From contig JAEUHX010000048.1 in assembly GCA_016792805.1 (NCBI GenBank), forward strand, positions 1 through 64,000: DNA of 64,000 nucleotides, in the 5' to 3' direction. The translations under genes and the position numbers were made by a program. Shown here in pieces: positions 25,439 to 34,801 of the stretch. This DNA comes from Planctomycetota bacterium (GTDB lineage Bacteria; Planctomycetota; UBA1135; JACQFD01). The first letter of the stretch is position 1. Every line of letters starts with the position of its first letter. Below the pieces are notes generated by a model that made no database searches, had not been told where the DNA came from, and saw only the letters and a list, made by a program, of their open reading frames with translations.

Positions 25439-26716
25439 CTACCGTCGCAAGCCAGCCGCCGCAGGGCGGTTGGAATTGGGGCCGTGCTTGCGAATGTCGA
25501 TCACGATCGGCGCCAGATTGCAGCCGGGGCAGGCCGTGCCGCCGAGATCGTACATATTGCGGATCTCGGCGTGGGTGAAGACGTTCTGCTGCGGAATCCG
25601 GTAGGAGCCCTGGAGCCAGGAGACGAGCTCCCGCAGCGCGCGTTCCTGCGGCGCCGTCGGCGTCTGCTTCTTCTCGTAGTCGCCGAGCAGCGAGATCCCA
25701 ATATTGCCGGCGTTCGGGATTTGTCCCTTCTTGTTGATATTCCCGGCGTGGGCGCCCTGGAGCGAAATCGGCCGCCCCTCGAAGATGTTGCCGACGCGGT
25801 CGACGATATAGTGATATCCGATGTCGGCGTATCCGCGGTCGCGCTGGTGGAACCGCTGGATATCCCGCATCTTCTTCAGCCCTTCGGCTTTTGTGGTGCC
25901 GTAATATTCCGCGGCCTCGTGGTGGATTGTGATGCGGGAGATCGGACCCATCGGATCGACGTTCTTCCCGATGGGAGCGGGATTCCATTCTGCACGGGTG
26001 ATGATCTTGGGCCCGGAGGACCCTTGCGTCGGAGACGCCACGGCGACGGGCGCGGGCCGCGGTGCCGGTGCCGCCGCCATGATGGCGTTCACGAGGTCCT
26101 GAAGCCGCGGATCAGTCGAGCTGCGCATGCGACTTCGCGCGGCGGCAGCCTCCGAGGCATTGCCGCCCCGTTCCGCCACGATCGCCTTGAGCCCGTAGGC
26201 CGTTGTGACATCGGAGTCGCTCTCCGCGAACGACACGGCGCGATCCACCTCGCTCCGCGCCGTGGCCGCATCACCGCGAATCAGCGAGACCGCTCCGAGC
26301 ACGGCGTGGGCGCGTGAGGCGATTGACCCTTTCTCGCGTCCGAGCGCAAAAATGGCCTCCCGCGCGGAGACTCCCGCCTTGTCCGGCCGTTGAACTTCCA
26401 CATAAAGCTCCGCCGCGCGGACCTTCAGCGTCGCGCGGTCGGCGTCGGCATTGGCCGGCAATCCATCGATTTGCCGCTCGATCCAGCTGAGCTGGTCCCA
26501 GCTCGAGAGGTTCCCGGGCGGATCGAGGCGGCGCGGCTCTGGCGCATTGGCTGTGCGCGGCGCCGACGAGCAGCCGCTCACGAGGAGTGCACTCAGCGTC
26601 GTTCCGCCGAGCACGATCGTTGAGATCGCAGAAGTCGGCAGCGCCGAAAGGCTGAACGTGGAGGCCACCAGCGAGCAGCCGGCGGCCAGGCCGAGGAATC
26701 GTGCGCGAGCGCCCAT
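25439..26716 (-). CDS. N-acetylmuramoyl-L-alanine amidase (PGRP/amidase-2 type) lipoprotein
   Basis: A 425-residue protein from ATG 26716. The N-terminus has two hydrophobic stretches and a lipobox-like LVSGCSS. Residues 75-230 are helical and TPR-like (ADRATLKVRAAELYVEVQR). The C-terminal third is a peptidoglycan-recognition amidase: ITIHHEA, GYADIGYHYIV, NAGNIGISLLGDY, then FTHAEI and ACPGC. The His, His and Cys should bind zinc. It should cleave the amide bond between MurNAc and the stem peptide. It faces the disrupted gene and is divergent from the MATE gene. Confidence 0.86.
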   Translation of the reverse strand: MGARARFLGLAAGCSLVASTFSLSALPTSAISTIVLGGTTLSALLVSGCSSAPRTANAPEPRRLDPPGNLSSWDQLSWIERQIDGLPANADADRATLKVRAAELYVEVQRPDKAGVSAREAIFALGREKGSIASRAHAVLGAVSLIRGDAATARSEVDRAVSFAESDSDVTTAYGLKAIVAERGGNASEAAAARSRMRSSTDPRLQDLVNAIMAAAPAPRPAPVAVASPTQGSSGPKIITRAEWNPAPIGKNVDPMGPISRITIHHEAAEYYGTTKAEGLKKMRDIQRFHQRDRGYADIGYHYIVDRVGNIFEGRPISLQGAHAGNINKKGQIPNAGNIGISLLGDYEKKQTPTAPQERALRELVSWLQGSYRIPQQNVFTHAEIRNMYDLGGTACPGCNLAPIVIDIRKHGPNSNRPAAAGLRR

Positions 26717-27152
26717 GGCACAGGACCGTTTTGTAGTCTTCCCCCGCGCGAAGGCTCGGGCGCGCGGGAGGCGGAGCAGCGGCAAAGTAAGAATGAGGTG
26801 CAGGGGAGCAGACGCCCGCCCGCAATCAGGGAGTGAGAATGCAGCTCCGCAAGGGCACCTTCAAGAATTGAGGGTTCGCAAACGCGGGGCGGGCTACGCG
26901 GGGGAGCACGGAGGAAGTTTCAAAAGTCATCCGAGCTGCGCGCGGGCCTCGTCGCCCATCGCTGCGTCACCTCGTCCTCGTCGTAACTCCTTGGCTACGC
27001 CTGCGGCGGGGCTGCTTGCGCTGGACGCCGAATCCTCGCGCTCGCTTTGTGGAGCACTTTTGAAACGTCCTCCACGCCCGCGCCGACGTCCCGAGGAGCT
27101 TCTGACCGAGGCCGCTCGCAGCGCTTCGCGCGGCGGGTACGCTTCGCGCCTC
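26717..27152. other. Divergent intergenic region containing element copy 2
   Basis: 436 bases between the amidase start and the likely MATE start. It holds a GC hairpin near 26742-26770 (CCCGCGCG...CGCGCGGG) and the 165-bp palindromic element at 26909-27073. The plus-strand frame stays open across it, but the encoded sequence looks non-natural. Confidence 0.5.
26909..27073 (+). mobile_element. Palindromic MITE-like element, copy 2
   Basis: 165 bases. The terminal arms are GGAGGAAGTTTCAAAAGT and, inverted, GGAGGACGTTTCAAAAGT, with one mismatch in 18. Inside are the blocks shared with copy 1: CATCCGAGCTGCGCGCGGG, then GTAACTCCTTGGCTACG, then ATCCTCGCGCTCGCT and GGAGCACTTTTG. The outer arms differ completely from those of copy 1, yet each copy is self-complementary. 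No coding capacity. Confidence 0.78.
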
Positions 27153-28541
27153 GTGAAGAGCCAGCTCACCGTCGGCCCGCCGCTGCGCACGCTCTGTGCG
27201 TTTGGACTGCCGCTCGTCCTCGGCTCCATCGCGCACGCGCTTTTCAACCTCGTCGACGTCTGGCTCGTGGGGCGCTACGCCCCGACCGGGCCCGGAACCA
27301 TCGGGCGCGAAGCGGCGCTCGCCGCCATCCACGCCGCGAGCGTGCTCAATTTTCTTCCGATGCTGCTCGCCAACGGGATCTCCGTGGCCACGATCGCCAC
27401 CGTGTCGCGCGCGATCGGCGCGGGCGATGGTGTTCGGGCAGGCACCGTGATGCACCGCTCGATGATGCTCACGCTCATGCTCGGGATGGCCATTGGCGTG
27501 CTCGCCGGTGTCACGGCGCCCTGGCAGATCCGCATGCTCGAGGTCTCCGCGGAGGCCGCTGGCGCAGCAACCGAGTGCTTGGAGGTGATGTCCTATGGGA
27601 CCGTCACGATGTTCGCGTTGCTGCAAATCACGGCGGTCGAGCGGGCCGCCGGCCGCTCCACGCCTCCCGTCGTCCTGCTCGTCGGCGCGAACCTCCTCAA
27701 CGCGGGGGCGAGCGTGTGGCTCATCCCGCGCTATGGCGCTCCCGGAACGGCGTGGGCGACCGTGCTCTCTCGCGGTCTCTTCTCGGTCCTCGGCCTCGCA
27801 TGGCTTTATGGGAGGTCGTCCGACCTCCGCGCCGCTGCGCGCACGATGCGGGGATTGCTGCGGGAGTCGTACGTTTTTGTGAAGCTCGGAATTCCGGCGA
27901 CGTTACAGCTCTTCGCGCGAGCGGTGGCGGTGCTCGTGGTGACTCGTTTGCTGGCGGAAGGGGCGAAGACCGACGCGGAGATTACAGAAATATCCGCCGC
28001 CTACGGCGTGGCCTTGCGCCTCGAGATGATCGCCATGTTCGCCTGCGCTGGCTGGGGCTCCGCCGTCGCCGCCGCCGTGGGGCAGTGCCTTGGCGCCGGG
28101 ATGCTCGACCGGGCGATTCGCATGGCCTGGGTCGGCTCACTCGCAGCCGGCGCGGGAATGGTGCTCCTCGGGGCCGCCTTCTACTTTGGAGCCCCGCAGA
28201 TCTTCCCGTGGTTCGTCGAGGACGAGCACGCGTCGCGGATCGAATCTCTCGTGCGCTACGGAACCGACTACTTCCGAACTGTAGCTTTCGCCTACGCGTT
28301 CGTCGGCATCGGGATCGTTCTGGCCGAATCGGTGAACGGCTCCGGCGCCACGCGGCAGTCGTTTTTCATTGATTTCACGCTTTACGTCGGCGGCGTCTGG
28401 GGGCTCTCCGCGCTCCTGCTTCCGCGCAACGGAATCGCCGGTCTATGGATCGCGCTGCTTGTTGTCCATACCGCGGCGGCGGTGGTCTACGCCGCCTGCT
28501 TTCGCTCGGTGCTTCGCGCGCGACTCCACCGGCATCCGTAG
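27153..28541 (+). CDS. MATE-family multidrug/toxin efflux transporter
   Basis: About 462 residues if started at GTG 27153; TTG or other starts a little upstream are possible. The protein has about twelve hydrophobic segments with the MATE organisation. The first segment is LCAFGLPLVLGSIAHALFN followed by VDVWLVGRYAP. The repeat in the second half is KLGIPATLQLFARAVAVLVV. Such proteins export cationic compounds, or flip lipids in related subfamilies, using Na+ or H+ gradients. Element copy 2 lies about 80 bases before the start and may supply or disturb its promoter. Confidence 0.82.
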   Translation: MKSQLTVGPPLRTLCAFGLPLVLGSIAHALFNLVDVWLVGRYAPTGPGTIGREAALAAIHAASVLNFLPMLLANGISVATIATVSRAIGAGDGVRAGTVMHRSMMLTLMLGMAIGVLAGVTAPWQIRMLEVSAEAAGAATECLEVMSYGTVTMFALLQITAVERAAGRSTPPVVLLVGANLLNAGASVWLIPRYGAPGTAWATVLSRGLFSVLGLAWLYGRSSDLRAAARTMRGLLRESYVFVKLGIPATLQLFARAVAVLVVTRLLAEGAKTDAEITEISAAYGVALRLEMIAMFACAGWGSAVAAAVGQCLGAGMLDRAIRMAWVGSLAAGAGMVLLGAAFYFGAPQIFPWFVEDEHASRIESLVRYGTDYFRTVAFAYAFVGIGIVLAESVNGSGATRQSFFIDFTLYVGGVWGLSALLLPRNGIAGLWIALLVVHTAAAVVYAACFRSVLRARLHRHP

Positions 28542-28587
28542 AGTAGGAGTCGCGGCATTCGCCGCCCGCACTCCTCGAGGACTCGCC

Positions 28588-31500
28588 TTGCGCTTCACGA
28601 CGCTCTCTCCGCTGCTGGCATCCCTTCTCGTTGGGTTTTCCGCTGCTGCGGCCCATGGGCAGTCGGAAGACGAGGCGGTGCGGCAGGAGGAGCTCCTCGA
28701 CGCGTCGTCCAAGTTGCGCCTCGGGGACTACGAGATTGCGCTCCGCAACCTTGGAGACTTGCTGGAGACCGACCCGAAGTTCCTGCCGGCACATCTGTTA
28801 CGAATTCGCGGGCTCCTGGCGTATGCGCAGTGGGAGGCGGTCGAGCCGGCGGCGAAGGCGCTCCTCGCACTCGACGAGAGGCAGCCGCTCGCGCATTTGG
28901 CGTTGGCCGAACTCGCGGCGCGGCGCGGCGAGTATGCGGAGGCTGCGAGCTTCGCGCAGAGGGCCTACGGGTCGAACCTCGATCGGACCGCGCGCGTCGC
29001 GGTCGCGCAGTGGCTCGCCGATCAAGACCAGACGGATGCGGCGAAAGACGCTGCACAAAAAGTGGTGGAGGCCGGCTCGGGCGAGACGCTTTCGCGGCGC
29101 GAGACCATCTCTCTCGGCGTTGCGTACGACCTCCTGGGTTCGCTACGGGAGGCCTCCGAGTGCTTCGTGCGCGTCCTGCCGTCTCCCGATACGAAAAAGC
29201 TGCCGGCGCTCGCCGGTGAGGATCTCCTCGATCCGCTGCTCCCGTTCGATGCCTGCACAGCGCTCGGTGATCTGTATTTTAAAGTTTACAGAGAAACCGC
29301 AGGACAGCCGGGTGCTGAGAAAGAGTATCGTTTTGCGCTCGATAAGAACCCCTATCATTTGGGAGCGAATCTCGGCCGCCACCGCATCGGCAGATCTAAT
29401 TTTCAGCTCAATGGGGAGGTTACAGAACGCTGCTTGAAGCGTGTCCTCGAGATCGATCCTGCCCATGCGACGGCGCTTTCGCTTCAGGCCGAGATGCTCA
29501 TTCACGATCGGCGGTTCGCCGACGGCGAGGCGATCGTGCGCAAGATCCTGGCCCTCAATCCAAGGCACCTGCGGGCGCGGGCCGAGCTGGCATCGCTCGA
29601 TTATTTGCAAAATCGCACAGAGAACTTTCAGGCGGCCTTCGAAGCAGACCGCAAGGCGAATCCCAAGTCTTCGCGTTTTCCAGCAACGCTCGGCGCCCAC
29701 CTCAAAGCTCTCTACCGATTCGCCGACGCGATCCCGTTCTTGCAGGACGCGATCGCGCGGGATTCCAAAGATGCGCACGCTATGACGGCGCTCGGCGAGT
29801 GCCTCGCCCACACGGGGAAGGAGAAGGAGGCGCTCGAGATGCTCCGGCGCGCGGATGAGTCGGAAGCTGGATTGGCGCATCCGTGGCGAACCAACATGAT
29901 CCAGGCGCTGGCGGTGCTCGAGGATCAATACGTGGAAACGTCGACCGAACATTTCCGCCTGAAGATGTCGCCCGACTTGGAGCCGGTGCTCAAGGAAACG
30001 TTGGCGCCGTTCTATGAAGCGACGCGCGCGAGCTACGCCGAGCGGTATGGATATGTGCCGAAGGGGCCGGTCCAGGTCAAAGTGTTCACTCTCTTCGACG
30101 ATTTCTCGGCGCGCACCATCGGCTTCACCGGGTTCGGAGCCCTTGGCGTCTGCTTCGGCGAACTGATCACATCGGTCTCTCCAGTCACCGAGCCGTTTCG
30201 AGGGAACTTCTCCTACCTCGACACGGCGTGGCACGAATACGCCCACGTGGTGCACCTCGGGATTTCGAAGGGGCGCGTGCCGCGCTGGTTCACCGAAGGG
30301 CTCGCGACGCTGGAAGAGGTGAAGCGCAATCCAGGTTTCGATCGGCACATGGAGCTCGACTTGCTCGAGGCGCGGCACACGCAACAGATCTATCCGATCC
30401 TCGAGCTGAACTCGGCGTTCCGCGGCCCGCGCATCATCTTCGGCTACTACCAGGGCGGGCTGCTCTGTGAGATGTTAGAAAAGCGAACCTCCACGGCGAA
30501 GTTGGTCGAGGCGCTTGAGCATTTCGGCAAGGATCTTCCGCTCGACGAAGTGCTGAAGCGGGCGTTCGGAATGACGGGAGCGGAGATCGACAAGGAATTC
30601 TTGGCATTCGTCGACAAGAAGCTTGAGAAAGTGAGGGTTCGGCCACGGCTCGACGAGAAGACCATCGGAAGGCTGAAGACACAGATCACGAAGAACCCAA
30701 TGGATCTTCCCGCGCTTCGTTCGCTCGGATGGGCCTTTGCGCGGCGAGGGAGCCTCATTGAAGCCGACGGAATCCTGGTCAAGCTGCGGGCGGCGGCGCC
30801 CGACGACGCCGATGGATGGCTCATTCGCGGCGAGGTGGCGCGCCAGCGCGATCGTCTGGATCTCGCCGAGGAGCACTACGCCAAGGGCTTCGCGGGAGGC
30901 GCGGAGGAGTTCTTCACCCGGTGCAACTACGCGGCAATTCTCGCCCAGAAGAAAGATTACAAGAATCTCAAGATTCAGCTCGAGGCGGCGATCGCCGCGT
31001 TCCCGACCTTTGCCGATGAGGGTCAAAGCCCTGCAGTCCGGCTCGCTGCAGTGCTGGAATCGGAGGGGGAGATCGAGAAGAGCACCAAGGTGCTCGAGGA
31101 TTTCTGTAAGGTCTCCGGCGAAGCGCGGCTGGTTCGGCTCGTCCTCGCGGCGCGCTACGAGCAGGCGGGCGATCTCGTCTCGCTCGACCGGGTGCTGCAC
31201 GAGCTTCTCGAGGTGGAGCCCTTTGATCGACGAGCGCTCCAGCGGCGCGCCAAGGTGCTGCTGGAACTCGGAAAGTTCGAGGAGGCGGCAGCCCACGGGC
31301 GTTGGAGTTCGGAAGTGAAGATCACTTTAGACCGAAGGCCGACCCTGCAGGAGCGAGACCCCGACCTCACGAGCCTGATCAAGCCGCCGAAGCGGGAACT
31401 CGACCCCGCGGGGAGGATGCGCAGACCCCCGGTCGCCGTCGCCGACTCCGACGAGGACCGCGCCGAGCGCGCGGAGGGGAAGGCGCTCGAGGCGCAAGCG

Positions 31501-31623
31501 CTCTGGAGTGCCGGAAAACGTGAGGAGGCAGCGAGCGCGCTCAAGCGAGCCCTTTCATTTCAGGAGGACAATCCGCGTGCTCTCGAGCTCAAGACCCGAA
31601 TGGAGAGCGGCGCGGAGAAATGA
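28588..31623 (+). CDS. TPR protein with embedded gluzincin metallopeptidase domain
   Basis: About 1011 residues from TTG 28588, which has GAGGA six bases upstream and gives a signal peptide ending AAAHGQ. Residues 30-450 and 690-1000 are tetratricopeptide-like repeats. Between them, residues 460-670 form a peptidase-MA-like domain with WHEYAHVVHL (HExxH at 549-553) and, further on, WFTEGLATLEE supplying the third zinc ligand. It is probably a periplasmic or cell-surface peptidase on a protein-interaction scaffold. Its stop overlaps the next start as ATGA. Confidence 0.82.
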   Translation: MRFTTLSPLLASLLVGFSAAAAHGQSEDEAVRQEELLDASSKLRLGDYEIALRNLGDLLETDPKFLPAHLLRIRGLLAYAQWEAVEPAAKALLALDERQPLAHLALAELAARRGEYAEAASFAQRAYGSNLDRTARVAVAQWLADQDQTDAAKDAAQKVVEAGSGETLSRRETISLGVAYDLLGSLREASECFVRVLPSPDTKKLPALAGEDLLDPLLPFDACTALGDLYFKVYRETAGQPGAEKEYRFALDKNPYHLGANLGRHRIGRSNFQLNGEVTERCLKRVLEIDPAHATALSLQAEMLIHDRRFADGEAIVRKILALNPRHLRARAELASLDYLQNRTENFQAAFEADRKANPKSSRFPATLGAHLKALYRFADAIPFLQDAIARDSKDAHAMTALGECLAHTGKEKEALEMLRRADESEAGLAHPWRTNMIQALAVLEDQYVETSTEHFRLKMSPDLEPVLKETLAPFYEATRASYAERYGYVPKGPVQVKVFTLFDDFSARTIGFTGFGALGVCFGELITSVSPVTEPFRGNFSYLDTAWHEYAHVVHLGISKGRVPRWFTEGLATLEEVKRNPGFDRHMELDLLEARHTQQIYPILELNSAFRGPRIIFGYYQGGLLCEMLEKRTSTAKLVEALEHFGKDLPLDEVLKRAFGMTGAEIDKEFLAFVDKKLEKVRVRPRLDEKTIGRLKTQITKNPMDLPALRSLGWAFARRGSLIEADGILVKLRAAAPDDADGWLIRGEVARQRDRLDLAEEHYAKGFAGGAEEFFTRCNYAAILAQKKDYKNLKIQLEAAIAAFPTFADEGQSPAVRLAAVLESEGEIEKSTKVLEDFCKVSGEARLVRLVLAARYEQAGDLVSLDRVLHELLEVEPFDRRALQRRAKVLLELGKFEEAAAHGRWSSEVKITLDRRPTLQERDPDLTSLIKPPKRELDPAGRMRRPPVAVADSDEDRAERAEGKALEAQALWSAGKREEAASALKRALSFQEDNPRALELKTRMESGAEK

Positions 31624-32678
31624 AGCGTCTTCTTACACAAAAGCTCGCCTTACCCCGCGAGCGGCGCACTCCGCTGCTTGTGGATGAAGGCAATCGCGCC
31701 GCATTCGCGGCGATCCAGACCCTGGCTCGCGGCGAGCGCCTTCTGGCACAGCCGCTCGTTCTCGTCGGCCCGGCCGACTGCGGTAAGACGCGTCTCGTCG
31801 AGGATCTCGTTGCGCGGACGGCAGCTCGCGGCGGGCGCGTCGCCAAGGGCACGGCGCTTCAGTGGGGGCGCCGCGTCGGGCTTGCTTACAAAAAGGGTGC
31901 GCTCGAAGCGCTCATTGAGGAGATCCGCGGGGCGGATCTCCTCGTGGTCGATGAGGTCCACCGGATGCGTCCCGACTCGGTCACGGAGAGGATACTCTTC
32001 GCCCGGATCGCCGAACGGTCCCAATCGGGTCGCGCCACCGTTCTTGTCTCGCGCCACTCACCGCGTGAGATTCGGCGCCTTTCGGCCCGGTCGGTTTCGC
32101 TTCTTCAAAGCGGGCTCGTGCTTTTTGTTGCAAAGGCTGGGCCCGCCATGCGGAGGCGTTACCTTCGGCGCATCTCTCAGGGGCTGATCCAGGAAGAGCA
32201 CGCAGACGCGCTGTGCGCCGGCACGCCGGGGGGACTCGGCGCGCTGCGGGAAGCCTGGGATCGATGGCGTCGCCGCGCACACGCGCTCCGCTCGGGCGGT
32301 GCACCCGGTTCGGCGGTCCCCACGCGGCCGAGCCTCGAGCGGATCGCTGCCGCCGTGGCGCGCGAGCTCGGGCTCGATGCCGCGGCCTTGCTCGGTCGGC
32401 GCCGCACCAAGGGTGTCCTGCTCGGCAGGGCGATGTTCGTCGCCCTCGCTCGCCGATTCGGCTGGAGCCCCGAGGATCTCTGCGAAGGGCTCGCGCAGCG
32501 CGGGCGCCTCGCGGTGGTGCGGCTGGAGGAGAGATCGCGTGCGGTGCTCCAGTCGGATCCGGCGCTCCAGCGTGGGACGGAACTCCTCTGGGAGCGTCTC
32601 GCGGGCGAGCGACTGTCGACCCGAGAATGCGGAGGGGATCTCCACCATAGGGAGCCGCCGAGAAAGGAGGAATTGTGA
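31620..32678 (+). CDS. DnaA-like ATPase (divergent paralogue)
   Basis: 352 residues. A Walker A motif GPADCGKT lies at 50-57 and Walker B LLVVDEVH at 107-114, inside an AAA+ domain like DnaA domain III. The C-terminal part (about 240-330) resembles DnaA domain IV: IAAAVARELGLDAAALLGRRRTKGVLLGRAMFVALARR in pattern. The DnaA signature GxRDHSTV is replaced by QRGRLAVV. DnaA domains I and II are absent. It is therefore probably not the initiator itself. It overlaps the peptidase stop (ATGA) and is overlapped by the tmk start, next to replication genes tmk and holB. A regulatory role in replication is inference. Confidence 0.72.
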   Translation: MKRLLTQKLALPRERRTPLLVDEGNRAAFAAIQTLARGERLLAQPLVLVGPADCGKTRLVEDLVARTAARGGRVAKGTALQWGRRVGLAYKKGALEALIEEIRGADLLVVDEVHRMRPDSVTERILFARIAERSQSGRATVLVSRHSPREIRRLSARSVSLLQSGLVLFVAKAGPAMRRRYLRRISQGLIQEEHADALCAGTPGGLGALREAWDRWRRRAHALRSGGAPGSAVPTRPSLERIAAAVARELGLDAAALLGRRRTKGVLLGRAMFVALARRFGWSPEDLCEGLAQRGRLAVVRLEERSRAVLQSDPALQRGTELLWERLAGERLSTRECGGDLHHREPPRKEEL

Positions 32679-33307
32679 AAGGCCACTTCTTCGTGCTCGA
32701 TGGCCCCGATGGCTGCGGCAAGTCCACACAAGCGAAGCTGCTCGCGGAAGCGCTGCGGCGAGCCGGCTGCGAGGTCGTGCATCTGCGCGAGCCGGGCAGC
32801 ACCCCGTTCGGCGAGGCACTGCGCGCCGTGCTTCTCTCGAGCAGCCTCCCGCGCGGCGCGGCGGCGGAAGTGCTTACTTTTTTTGCGGCGCGGGCTCAGC
32901 TGATGGAGGAGTGTGTCCTTCCCGCCGTCGGCCGCGGCGGCGTGATCGTTTGCGAGCGTTTTGTGTCATCCACCTATGCCTATCAGGCGGCCGGTCTCGG
33001 CGGAGCCGTGGAACTCGTGAACGCGCTCGACCGGCTCCTCGTCACGCGACAGCCCGATCTGCTGGTTGTGCTCGATATCGATGAGCAGGTGGCGCTCGCG
33101 CGGCTTCAGCGGGAACGCGACGATATCGAGTCGCGCAGCGCCGAGTTTCATGCGCGGGTTCGGCGGGGCTTTCGGGAGTATGCCGCAGAGCACAAGTTCG
33201 CCCGCTGCGTCGATGCGAGCGGCTCTCGGGCGCAAGTGCACGGCCGCGTGATCGCGGAAGCCTCCCATGCCCTCGGGGCGCCGCTTGTTCCAGCGGTTGA
33301 AGAGTAG
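32675..33307 (+). CDS. tmk: Thymidylate kinase
   Basis: 210 residues, GTG start preceded by AGGAGGAATT. Phosphorylates dTMP to dTDP. P-loop GPDGCGKSTQ at 10-19, the REPGST substrate loop and the ERFVSSTYAYQ motif are all present. Overlaps the DnaA-like gene by four bases and precedes holB, a common gene order. Confidence 0.95.
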   Translation: MKGHFFVLDGPDGCGKSTQAKLLAEALRRAGCEVVHLREPGSTPFGEALRAVLLSSSLPRGAAAEVLTFFAARAQLMEECVLPAVGRGGVIVCERFVSSTYAYQAAGLGGAVELVNALDRLLVTRQPDLLVVLDIDEQVALARLQRERDDIESRSAEFHARVRRGFREYAAEHKFARCVDASGSRAQVHGRVIAEASHALGAPLVPAVEE

Positions 33308-33320
33308 CTTTCTATCCAAC

Positions 33321-34355
33321 ATGGCCGCAGATCGCGCGTCTCGAGAACGCACTGGGCCGGAGAAGGCCCAAGTGGTGACCTTCGCCGACGTACTGGGGCA
33401 CGACCGTTGGAAGCAATATTTTGAGGAGTCGATCGCGGCTCGAAAGCTCGCGCACGCCTACCTGCTCATGGGTGCGCCCGGCGTCGGAAAGTGGCATTTC
33501 GCGAGGGCGCTCGCGGCGAGGATCGCCTGCGGGGCGCCGACGGCCGATGGAGCGTGCGGGCGCTGCCCGGCCTGCCACCAAGTGGCCGCTGGCACGCACC
33601 CCGACATCACGTTCGTGGACGCTGTCGCCGAAGGGGAGCGCGGCGTCTCCGTCGAGACGGCGCGCGACCGCGTCCTCGCCGCGTTCCGCTTGAAACCCTC
33701 CCTCGCGCCGCTTCGAATTGTGGTGATCAATGATGCGGATCGCATGGAGGTGGGTGCACAAAACGCGCTGCTCAAGACGCTCGAGGAGCCGCCGCCCCGC
33801 TCGCTGCTGATCCTGATCGCGCGCGATGCGGCCTCGCTCCTCGACACCGTTCTGTCGCGCTGCTTCCTGCTTCGATTCGCGCCCGTGCCGACGGAGGCGC
33901 TCGCCGCCCTGCTCGTGCGGCGTGGGCTGCCGGCCCACGACGCGGCGCGGCTCGCGGCGCTCGCCGAGGGTGTGCCGGGGCGCGCGATGGAGTGGTCCGA
34001 GGATCGCGTGGGCGCCGTCGATGGGATGGCGCGGGGGCTTCTCTTGGGAGAGATGGCGCCCGCGCTCGCGTCCCAGCAGGTGGCCGCCTTGGCGGACGAG
34101 CAGTCCGAATCGAGTGCCTTCGAGCGACGACGCCAGGCCTCCTGGGCGCTCTTGGCCGCCATGGCAAAGGAGCTGCGCGAGCGCGCCGCCGCCTCCGACT
34201 CCATGGCCGACGCCCGGCGGCTCGAACGGGTCGTTCTGGCGGCGAGTGAGCTTGCGGCCAGCGCCACTCCCGAGCTGGTTGTCGACCGCCTCGCGTGGGC
34301 GGTGGCGCCGACCATTCCGGCCTCATCCATCAAGGGCGCGCGTCTACCCCATTGA
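33321..34355 (+). CDS. holB: DNA polymerase III subunit delta'
   Basis: 344 residues from ATG 33321. Clamp-loader AAA+ subunit. LGHDRWKQYF opens the domain. The P-loop is degenerate (GAPGVGKWHF, Trp where Thr is usual), as often in delta' subunits. Zinc-type cysteines CGRCPAC follow, with ALLKTLEEPP and the SRC sensor segment. The C-terminal helical part continues to 34355. It forms part of the tmk-holB pair. Confidence 0.92.
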   Translation: MAADRASRERTGPEKAQVVTFADVLGHDRWKQYFEESIAARKLAHAYLLMGAPGVGKWHFARALAARIACGAPTADGACGRCPACHQVAAGTHPDITFVDAVAEGERGVSVETARDRVLAAFRLKPSLAPLRIVVINDADRMEVGAQNALLKTLEEPPPRSLLILIARDAASLLDTVLSRCFLLRFAPVPTEALAALLVRRGLPAHDAARLAALAEGVPGRAMEWSEDRVGAVDGMARGLLLGEMAPALASQQVAALADEQSESSAFERRRQASWALLAAMAKELRERAAASDSMADARRLERVVLAASELAASATPELVVDRLAWAVAPTIPASSIKGARLPH

Positions 34356-34390
34356 AAGTTGGTGGCGTGCGGCCGAGAACATTCCAGGAC

Positions 34391-34801
34391 ATGACCGAGG
34401 AACGCGACCTCGATGGACAGATCCGCGCGCTTGCCGCGTCGGACGCCCGTTTTTCGGACGGCGCCTACCACTTCGTATTCGAGGCGCTCGACTTCACCAT
34501 CCGCTGGCTTGGACGCGATCGCGCCGAAGGCACGGAGCGCCATGTCGGCGGCAAGGAGCTGCTCGAAGGCATCCGCCGCTACGCCATGCGGGAGTTCGGC
34601 CCGCTTTCGCGCGTGGTGTTCGAGTCGTGGGGCATTCACCGGACGCGCGACTTCGGTGAGATCGTGTTCCGCCTCGTCGATGCCGGCCTTCTGAGCCGCC
34701 AGGATTCCGACTCCATCGAGGATTTCGACGGAGGCTTCGACTTTGTTGCTGCGTTCGAGCGCGGCTACGCCATCGAGACAACCGATCTGCGGCTTTCGTG
34801 A
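34391..34801 (+). CDS. Minf_1886-family conserved protein
   Basis: 136 residues from ATG 34391. The sequence (AYHFVFEALDFTIRWLG, HVGGKELLEGIRRYA, FGEIVFRLVDAGLL) matches the small family described in Methylacidiphilum as Minf_1886 and found mostly in Planctomycetes and Verrucomicrobia. No enzymatic motif is seen; the fold appears mixed alpha/beta and cytoplasmic. Its stop overlaps the next start as GTGA. Function unknown. Confidence 0.85.
   Translation: MTEERDLDGQIRALAASDARFSDGAYHFVFEALDFTIRWLGRDRAEGTERHVGGKELLEGIRRYAMREFGPLSRVVFESWGIHRTRDFGEIVFRLVDAGLLSRQDSDSIEDFDGGFDFVAAFERGYAIETTDLRLS

Noticed and set aside
26451..27152. N-terminal extension of the MATE frame
   Set aside because: The extra 230 residues are Arg/Ala/Ser-rich, cross the amidase promoter region and the palindromic element, and have no similarity to MATE proteins. 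The transporter begins near 27153.
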